DNA of 11,672 nt, taken from the NCBI GenBank assembly GCA_002385665.1, contig DGDX01000067.1, positions 1-11,672 of the forward strand, read 5' to 3'. The stretch comes from Firmicutes bacterium UBA3941 (lineage in GTDB: Bacteria; Bacillota; Clostridia; Caldicoprobacterales; UBA3941). Of the stretch, positions 7,476 to 11,672 are shown in pieces; position 1 is the first letter of the stretch; each line of letters opens with the position of its first letter. Under the pieces are notes generated by a model, which made no database searches, was not told where the DNA came from, and saw only the letters and a list, made by a program, of their open reading frames with translations. Position numbers and translations under genes: made by a program.

Positions 7476-8874
7476 AGCGTTGCTGATGGTACCTTCCCTT
7501 ATAGTATCCCTTATATACGGCCAAACTGACTCATTCGCATTTTTGATATCCATGGCAATAATGATCGTATTGGGGCTTATTATGGGCAGATTTGGGGGAT
7601 CAAACAATATAATTAAGGCCAGGGAGGGCTTAACCATAGTGACACTTGGATGGATACTGGCCTCTTTTTTTGGTTCCTTGCCCTTTGTTATATCAGGAAG
7701 CATTCCTTCCCTTGTAGATGCCTTTTTTGAAACCATGTCTGGATTTACCACCACCGGTTCTACCTTGGTGGAGAATATTGAAATTTTACCCAGAGGTATC
7801 CTGTTTTGGCGCTCCTTTACCAACTGGATTGGCGGGATGGGTATATTGGTATTTACAGTGGCTATCCTACCAACCATGGGTATAGGGGGCTTCCAAATAT
7901 TTAAAGCTGAAAGCACAGGACCTATAGCCGATAAGATAGTTCCAAGGATTAAGGATACAGCCAAGATTCTGTATATAACCTATATATCTATTACTCTTTT
8001 ACAGATTATACTCCTTGTTGCAGGGGGCATGAGTTTTTATGAATCAGCTGTACACACCTTTGGGACCGTGGGTACCGGGGGTTTTTCCACCCGTAATACT
8101 AGTATAGGTGCCTACAAGAGCACCTATATCCATGTGGTTATTACTGTTTTTATGATCCTGTCGGGGATAAGCTTTTCCCTTTACTATGGGCTTTATAAGG
8201 GAAGAAGGAGGGAGGTAATACGAAATGGGGAGCTAAGGTTATACCTGGGAATAATCCTTACATCCGGTATTCTCATAGGCTTAAACCTGTATATGGGAAC
8301 GGGCGTATATAAAAATATGGGTCTTGCCTTCAGGGATTCCTTTTTCCAGGTAGGCTCCATCATTACTACCACGGGTTATGCAACCGTTGATTACGACCTT
8401 TGGCCGACCTTTAGCAAGATGATCCTTTTCTTTCTCATGTTTGTAGGTGGCTGCGCCGGATCCACCAGCGGGGGTATTAAAAACATTCGGATTCTGGTAT
8501 TGTTTAAGCTTATAAGAAGGCAGGTGGTTAAGACCTTTCATCCCAATGCTTACACACCTATTAAGGTTGACGGCAAGGTCTTAAGCGATGACACCGTTGC
8601 AGGTATATCCAGCTTCTTAGTATTGTATATTATGATGATGGTGTTGGGAACACTGGTGATTTCCCTGGAGGGACTTGATCTGGAGAGCGCTATAAGCACC
8701 GTGGTTACCAGTATCAGCAATGTGGGACCTGGTTTTGGCCTTGTAGGACCAACCCGAAACTTCAGTGTGTTTTCTCCCTACAGCAAGCTGCTTTTATCAT
8801 TCCTCATGCTTGTGGGTAGACTGGAATTGTTCACCGTCATAGCCCTGATCTCACCTAAGACCTGGAGAAATTAG
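7426..8874 (+). CDS. trkH: Trk potassium uptake system channel protein TrkH
   Basis: This membrane protein forms the K+ (or Na+) pathway of the Trk/Ktr/HKT superfamily. From the GTG at 7426 it has 482 residues with many hydrophobic segments and four pore loops bearing filter glycines: TTTGST (108-113), TVGTGGF (214-220), TTTGYAT (314-320) and SNVGPGFG (431-438). GGCAGSTSGGIKNIR (341-355) is the conserved loop near the intramembrane gate. Other GTG codons lie in frame at 7414 and 7417. I prefer 7426 because AGGAAGG (7407-7413) then has room upstream and the product starts MNYGVV, as in relatives. It overlaps trkA by 50 nt, indicating co-transcription and likely translational coupling. The product is complete, with no frameshift. 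Confidence 0.94.
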   Translation: MNYGVVTKVLGNLLVLEALLMVPSLIVSLIYGQTDSFAFLISMAIMIVLGLIMGRFGGSNNIIKAREGLTIVTLGWILASFFGSLPFVISGSIPSLVDAFFETMSGFTTTGSTLVENIEILPRGILFWRSFTNWIGGMGILVFTVAILPTMGIGGFQIFKAESTGPIADKIVPRIKDTAKILYITYISITLLQIILLVAGGMSFYESAVHTFGTVGTGGFSTRNTSIGAYKSTYIHVVITVFMILSGISFSLYYGLYKGRRREVIRNGELRLYLGIILTSGILIGLNLYMGTGVYKNMGLAFRDSFFQVGSIITTTGYATVDYDLWPTFSKMILFFLMFVGGCAGSTSGGIKNIRILVLFKLIRRQVVKTFHPNAYTPIKVDGKVLSDDTVAGISSFLVLYIMMMVLGTLVISLEGLDLESAISTVVTSISNVGPGFGLVGPTRNFSVFSPYSKLLLSFLMLVGRLELFTVIALISPKTWRN

Positions 8875-8900
8875 ATCTGAGGAGATTGGAGGATATTTAG

Positions 8901-9293
8901 ATGGATCGGTTAAAACGATTTATGAATGGCAGGTATGGAGGAGACCAACTTACAACAGCTTTGTTGGCCTTTGCCATATTGCTGACCATTATTTCCAGGC
9001 TGGCAAGGATGCCATGGATTATTATCTTTGTGTACATACTCTTAGGAATCAGCCTCTACAGGATGTTCTCCAAGGACATAAACAGACGAAGCATGGAAAA
9101 CTATAAGTTTATGATGCTTTTTAGTCCTTTATATAAGAGATTCTTAAAGTTTCAGCGTAGACTCAAGGATTTGAAGACCCATCGGTATTTTAAATGCTCC
9201 AGTTGCAAGACCACATTGCGAGTGCCAAAAGGCAAGGGAAAGATTATCATTACTTGTCCCAGATGTAAGACCAGGGTAACAAAGATAACCTGA
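8901..9293 (+). CDS. Small membrane protein with C-terminal zinc ribbon
   Basis: The 130-residue product has two probable membrane helices (about 16-33 and 37-53), a basic linker (about 56-95) and a C-terminal zinc-ribbon motif with CSSC (99-102) and CPRC (119-122). A cytoplasmic ribbon is likely, since the linker is strongly positive. It starts 26 nt after the trkH stop, with GGAGG 8 nt before the ATG, so it is probably the third gene of the trkAH operon. I do not recognise a named family with certainty; short two-helix zinc-ribbon proteins of unknown function are common in Clostridia. A link to K+ transport is inference from position only. Confidence 0.8.
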   Translation: MDRLKRFMNGRYGGDQLTTALLAFAILLTIISRLARMPWIIIFVYILLGISLYRMFSKDINRRSMENYKFMMLFSPLYKRFLKFQRRLKDLKTHRYFKCSSCKTTLRVPKGKGKIIITCPRCKTRVTKIT

Positions 9294-9356
9294 TAAACGA
9301 GAATAATGGGCAAATCTCCCTCCTTATGCATAACAAGTATATTAACAATCGAAGTT

Positions 9357-9372
9357 ATTGACATATGTTCAT
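9357..9372. promoter_or_regulatory. Imperfect copy of the palindrome over the -35
   Basis: ATTGACATATGTTCAT is identical to the perfect palindrome at 14 of 16 positions and includes the -35 hexamer. The centres of the two sites are 38 bp apart, about 3.6 helical turns, so they are not on exactly the same face. Part of the similarity comes from the TTGACA itself, but the match extends well beyond the hexamer. Confidence 0.5.
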
Positions 9373-9385
9373 AATCTGGTATAAT
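9358..9385 (+). promoter_or_regulatory. Near-consensus sigma-A promoter of the DUF5320-DUF134-NifX-MinD cluster
   Basis: A perfect TTGACA (9358-9363) and a perfect TATAAT (9380-9385) are separated by 16 bp, with an upstream TG (TGGTATAAT) forming an extended -10. This is the strongest promoter match in the window and so presumably needs repression; palindromic sites overlap it on both sides. Transcription would start near 9391-9393. Confidence 0.85.
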
Positions 9386-9394
9386 GAATACATA

Positions 9395-9410
9395 ATTGAC
9401 ATATGTCAAT
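9395..9410. promoter_or_regulatory. Perfect 16-bp palindromic operator
   Basis: ATTGACATATGTCAAT is perfectly self-complementary and begins 9 nt after the TATAAT box, so it covers roughly +3 to +18 of the transcript start. That is a classic repressor position. The best local candidate to bind it is the DUF134 helix-turn-helix protein encoded in the same cluster; this is inference. Confidence 0.65.
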
Positions 9411-9431
9411 AATAAAAGGGGAGGTGAGATT

Positions 9432-9692
9432 GTGCCGAGACTTGACGGAACAGGCCCAATGGGCTGGGGTTCAATGACTGGCAGAGGTTTTGGATATTGT
9501 GCTGGAGTAGATACATTTAGATATGCACGGGGTTTTAGACGTGGATTTGGCAGGGGATTTGCCAGAGGCTTCGGCAGAGGTTTTTACTACGATCCTTACA
9601 CTTCTATGTCAGACAAGGAATACTTGGAGAAGCAGAAAGAAATCCTTGAAAACCAATTAAAGGCGATTAACGAAGAACTGGAAAATCTATAG
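9432..9692 (+). CDS. DUF5320-type Gly/Arg/Phe-rich small protein
   Basis: This 86-residue protein of unknown function opens with PRLDGTGPMGWGSMTGRGFGYC (residues 2-23), the family signature of DUF5320 proteins. The middle (33-51) is a low-complexity series of RGF(G/A) units with seven phenylalanines or tyrosines close by. The C-terminal third (about 60-86) is a charged, leucine-spaced helix likely to form a coiled coil. The start is GTG at 9432 because GGGGAGGTGA (9418-9427) lies just upstream and the conserved family sequence begins there; an ATG at 9396 would start inside the operator palindrome. It is the first gene after the operator-controlled promoter. Such proteins are often found next to NifX-like and MinD-like genes in anaerobes. 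Confidence 0.85.
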   Translation: MPRLDGTGPMGWGSMTGRGFGYCAGVDTFRYARGFRRGFGRGFARGFGRGFYYDPYTSMSDKEYLEKQKEILENQLKAINEELENL

Positions 9693-9700
9693 ACAGAAAC

Positions 9701-9728
9701 AAACGGCAGGGGGACGCCCCTGTTGTTT
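9701..9728 (+). terminator. Strong hairpin between DUF5320 and DUF134 genes
   Basis: The RNA can form a 12-bp stem (two G-U pairs included) with a GACG loop: 9701-9712 pairs with 9717-9728, and the core is CAGGGG/CCCCTG. The T-rich stretch TTGTTTTG forms part of the 3' arm, so a classical uninterrupted U-tract is lacking. It may act as a leaky terminator giving more of the first gene than of the regulator, or as a stabiliser of the upstream message end. Confidence 0.55.
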
Positions 9729-9753
9729 TGTGGGAGAATGGGGTGAATAAGAA

Positions 9754-10173
9754 ATGGCAAGGCCTAGAAAATGGAGGAAGGTATGTTGTATACCGGAGAG
9801 CACGTTTTTTGGACCTATAGGCAATGCGGATATAGACGGAGAAATAACCATGGCACTGGAGGAGTATGAGACCATTCGCCTCATAGATTATGAAGGTTTG
9901 ACCCAGGAGGAATGTTCCGAGAGAATGAATGTGGCCAGGACCACGGTGCAAAGGATATACAGCGACGCCAGAAAAAAAATGGCGCAGCTGCTGGTAGAGG
10001 GAAGGTCCTTGAGAATTGAGGGCGGCGACTATAAACTCTACGATGAAAATGAAAAGATCTATGGCTGTGGTAGATGCCGGAGACATAGGCAAGGCCATGG
10101 TCAGGGTTTAGGATATGGTCAGGGCCAGGGATATGGTCGAGGTTACGGGCAGCGAAGGGGTCGGGTTTATTAA
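9754..10173 (+). CDS. DUF134 (UPF0251) family HTH DNA-binding protein
   Basis: The 139-residue product opens with [15 protein letters not shown] (1-15), the DUF134 hallmark, and has the conserved [25 protein letters not shown] stretch (34-58) leading into a sigma-70 region-4-like helix-turn-helix (about 48-76, with [15 protein letters not shown]). The family is presumed to regulate transcription. The C-terminus carries CGRC (105-108) and then a Gly/Gln/Tyr/Arg-rich tail (about 112-137). GGGGTGA lies 7 nt before the ATG. It is 61 nt downstream of the DUF5320 gene with a hairpin between them, and 27 nt ahead of the NifX-like gene. It is the natural candidate to bind the palindromes upstream of the cluster, possibly sensing metal or Fe-S status through its cysteines; both are inference. 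Confidence 0.88.
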   Translation: MARPRKWRKVCCIPESTFFGPIGNADIDGEITMALEEYETIRLIDYEGLTQEECSERMNVARTTVQRIYSDARKKMAQLLVEGRSLRIEGGDYKLYDENEKIYGCGRCRRHRQGHGQGLGYGQGQGYGRGYGQRRGRVY

Positions 10174-10200
10174 CATAATAATATATGGGGAGGATGCAAA

Positions 10201-10569
10201 ATGAAGATAGCTATCCCGGTAAACGATAAATCCATGGATAAAGGCGTATGTCCATCCTTTGGACGAGCACCTTATTTTCTCGTATACGATACGGAGACGA
10301 AGAAGGGTGATTTTATAGACAATGGTGCGGCATCCAGCCAGGGTGGTGCCGGAATTAAAGCTGCCCAGCTTATCGTAGACAATGGGGCTGATGCCCTGAT
10401 CACCCCAAGGTGTGGTGAAAATGCGGCTTCCGTTATTAAAACCGGGCAGGTCAGGATATACAGGAGCATAGAGGGCTCGATCCAGGAGAATATCTATGCC
10501 CTACAGGATGGCAGATTGTCAGTTTTGGACGAAATACAGGCAGGTTTTCACAATCATGGGGGAAGATAG
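10201..10569 (+). CDS. NifX/NifB-type dinitrogenase iron-molybdenum cofactor family protein
   Basis: This 122-residue single-domain protein belongs to the Nitro_FeMo-Co family, whose members bind or carry metal-sulfur cofactors (NifX, NafY, the C-terminus of NifB, and the Desulfovibrio orange protein). Visible features are MKIAIPVND (1-9), PSFGRAPYFLVYD (18-30), the glycine-rich segment QGGAGIKAAQ (47-56) and ITPRCGENAA (67-76). Potential metal ligands include C17, C71, H117 and H119. The start has GGGGAGG 7 nt upstream. No nitrogenase genes are present, so a role in nitrogen fixation is not supported; like other stand-alone members it probably carries a cofactor for the neighbouring ATPases. 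The next gene begins one base after its stop codon. Confidence 0.9.
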   Translation: MKIAIPVNDKSMDKGVCPSFGRAPYFLVYDTETKKGDFIDNGAASSQGGAGIKAAQLIVDNGADALITPRCGENAASVIKTGQVRIYRSIEGSIQENIYALQDGRLSVLDEIQAGFHNHGGR

Positions 10570-10570
10570 G

Positions 10571-11434
10571 GTGAAGATAGCTGTTTTGAGCGGTAAGGGA
10601 GGTACTGGAAAAACCTTTATATCAGTAAATATGGCTGCAGCAAAAGGAAAAGCCCGCTATATCGATTGTGATGTAGAAGAACCCAACGGATATCTGTTTT
10701 TTAAACCTCAGGAGGTTTTTAGTCGGGAAGTAACAGTAAAAATACCAATTGTAGACGAAAGCATGTGCGATGGATGCCGTATATGCATAGATTTTTGTAA
10801 ATTTAACGCCTTGGCTCTTATCGGGAACAAAATAAGGGTATTTGAAGAAATATGCCACTCCTGCGGCGGATGCCTGTTGGTCTGTCCCCAAAAGGCCATA
10901 AGGGAAAAGGAAAAGGTTATTGGCAGGGTAGAGCAAGGTCTATCAGAGGGAGTTCAAGTAGTAACCGGCATCCTAAACATCGGCGAAGCATCAGGAGTGC
11001 CCATAATCGATTATATATCAAACATACAGTGGGATCCCATGGAGCTTACCTTTATCGATTGTCCTCCAGGCAGCGAATGTATTGTAATGGAAAGCATTAA
11101 AGATGCAGACTACTGTATATTGGTAGCGGAGCCCACCTTGTTTGGTGTGCACAACCTGAATATGGTCTGTGAGCTGGTGAATTTATTCAACAAACCCTAT
11201 GGAGTGGTGATCAACAAGTACCTTGATGATCAAAACCCTGCAGAGGAATTCTGTTTTGAAAAGGGAATAGATATTATAGGCAGGATCCCCTTTGATAAGG
11301 AATTGGGGGCAATGAATTCAGAAGGCTTTATAGTCGCCAGGGAAAGCGATAAGTACAGACAAATATTTTTAAACCTGATCAACAATGTGGTCCAGGGGGT
11401 GCATCATGAAGCAGCTATTAATTCTCAGCGGTAA
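10571..11434 (+). CDS. MinD-superfamily P-loop ATPase with inserted 2x[4Fe-4S] ferredoxin domain (first copy)
   Basis: The 287-residue product is a deviant-Walker-A ATPase with an inserted ferredoxin. The P-loop is GKGGTGKT (8-15), the Walker A' strand is IDCDVEEPN (31-39), and the Walker B-like segment is FIDCPPG (161-167). The insert has two [4Fe-4S] motifs, C66-C69-C72-C76 and C95-C98-C101-C105, both CxxCxxCxxxC. I chose GTG at 10571: it follows GGGGG at 8 nt, gives the family-typical MKIAVLSGKGG, and comes one base after the NifX-like stop codon. An ATG at 10556 is possible and would overlap that gene. It is likely a partner of the next, similar ATPase; the family is thought to handle Fe-S or mixed-metal cofactors. 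The 3' end overlaps the next gene by 29 nt. Confidence 0.9.
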   Translation: MKIAVLSGKGGTGKTFISVNMAAAKGKARYIDCDVEEPNGYLFFKPQEVFSREVTVKIPIVDESMCDGCRICIDFCKFNALALIGNKIRVFEEICHSCGGCLLVCPQKAIREKEKVIGRVEQGLSEGVQVVTGILNIGEASGVPIIDYISNIQWDPMELTFIDCPPGSECIVMESIKDADYCILVAEPTLFGVHNLNMVCELVNLFNKPYGVVINKYLDDQNPAEEFCFEKGIDIIGRIPFDKELGAMNSEGFIVARESDKYRQIFLNLINNVVQGVHHEAAINSQR

Positions 11435-11672
11435 AGGGGGCACGGGTAAGACCACCGTAGCCGGCGCTTTTATCAGACTGGGTCAAACCAAGGCCTATGG
11501 GGATTGCGATGTGGATGCTCCCAACCTGCATTTGATCATGAGCCAGGATATAAAGTCCATAAGGAAGGATTTCTATGGCCTTGATAAGGCGGTCATAGAT
11601 CAGGATCTATGCATAGAGTGCGACCTTTGCAGGCAAAAGTGTAGATTCAGCGCAATAGAGGCAGATTTTGGA
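11406..11672 (+). CDS. MinD-superfamily P-loop ATPase with ferredoxin insert, second copy (3' end outside window)
   Basis: The 89 visible codons encode the same architecture as the preceding gene: P-loop GKGGTGKT (9-16), Walker A' strand GDCDVDAPN (32-40) and the first ferredoxin motif C69-C72-C75-C79. The frame is open to the last base, so the gene continues beyond the window. The ATG at 11406 has AGGGGGT 5 nt upstream and lies 29 nt inside the end of the previous gene, suggesting translational coupling. The two ATPases are clearly different sequences (DCDVEEPN against DCDVDAPN, different insert loops), so this is an old tandem pair rather than a recent duplication, and a heterodimer is plausible. 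Confidence 0.9.
   Translation, partial: MKQLLILSGKGGTGKTTVAGAFIRLGQTKAYGDCDVDAPNLHLIMSQDIKSIRKDFYGLDKAVIDQDLCIECDLCRQKCRFSAIEADFG

Noticed and set aside
7431..7964. 177-codon open frame on the minus strand
   Set aside because: It lies wholly opposite trkH, whose product has four recognisable filter motifs. The antisense product shows no family features and no ribosome binding site was evident.
9324..9333. Palindrome TTATGCATAA between the zinc-ribbon gene and the cluster promoter
   Set aside because: Ten bases of symmetry is easily found by chance, it has no second copy, and it lies outside the promoter elements.
9667..10098. 143-codon open frame on the minus strand
   Set aside because: It is antisense to the DUF134 gene, which has clear family motifs; the antisense product is not recognisable.
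10201..10569. Nitrogenase-associated nifX/nifB gene
   Set aside because: The domain family matches, but no nif structural or assembly genes are present and stand-alone members are widespread in non-fixers, so no nif symbol was assigned.

Overview
The window looks like a chromosomal contig end from an anaerobic, low-to-moderate GC member of the Clostridia (Firmicutes). The evidence is a strictly anaerobic class III ribonucleotide reductase, purine-rich AGGAGG-type ribosome binding sites, several TTG and GTG starts, and two sigma-A type TTGACA/TATAAT promoters. Species cannot be named from the sequence alone. The first 19 bases are an exact Tn5/Nextera mosaic-end adapter, so genomic DNA begins at base 20 and the first gene is cut artificially.

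Left part (20-4089, all minus strand). nrdD and nrdG encode the oxygen-sensitive ribonucleoside-triphosphate reductase and its radical-SAM activase. They read leftwards from a 213-bp AT-rich control region that contains two NrdR-box-like sites 32 bp apart, one close to consensus. Upstream of them lies an archaeal-type cofactor-independent phosphoglycerate mutase (apgM), also on the minus strand.

Middle (4287-9293, plus strand). A 188-bp divergent gap separates apgM from a xylulokinase-like FGGY sugar kinase. After a 246-bp gap with a good promoter and an inverted repeat come trkA and trkH, which overlap by 50 nt and encode a K+ uptake system. They are followed by a small membrane protein with a C-terminal zinc ribbon, probably in the same operon.

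Right part (9357-11672, plus strand). This is a compact cluster: a Gly/Arg/Phe-rich DUF5320 protein, a DUF134 (UPF0251) HTH regulator, a NifX/NifB-type dinitrogenase iron-molybdenum cofactor-family protein, and two consecutive MinD-superfamily ATPases with inserted ferredoxin domains, the second cut by the window end. The gene families resemble those of the Desulfovibrio orange-protein (ORP) locus and suggest ATP-dependent assembly or delivery of a metal-sulfur cofactor, but the role here is unproven. Its promoter is near-consensus and flanked by a perfect 16-bp palindrome and a 14/16 copy of it, which look like operators. A strong hairpin separates the first gene from the regulator gene.

No tRNA, rRNA, CRISPR array, insertion sequence or phage gene was seen. 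No gene-free stretch exceeds 300 bases; the longest are 2668-2880, 4090-4286 and 5823-6068, and their contents are described below.
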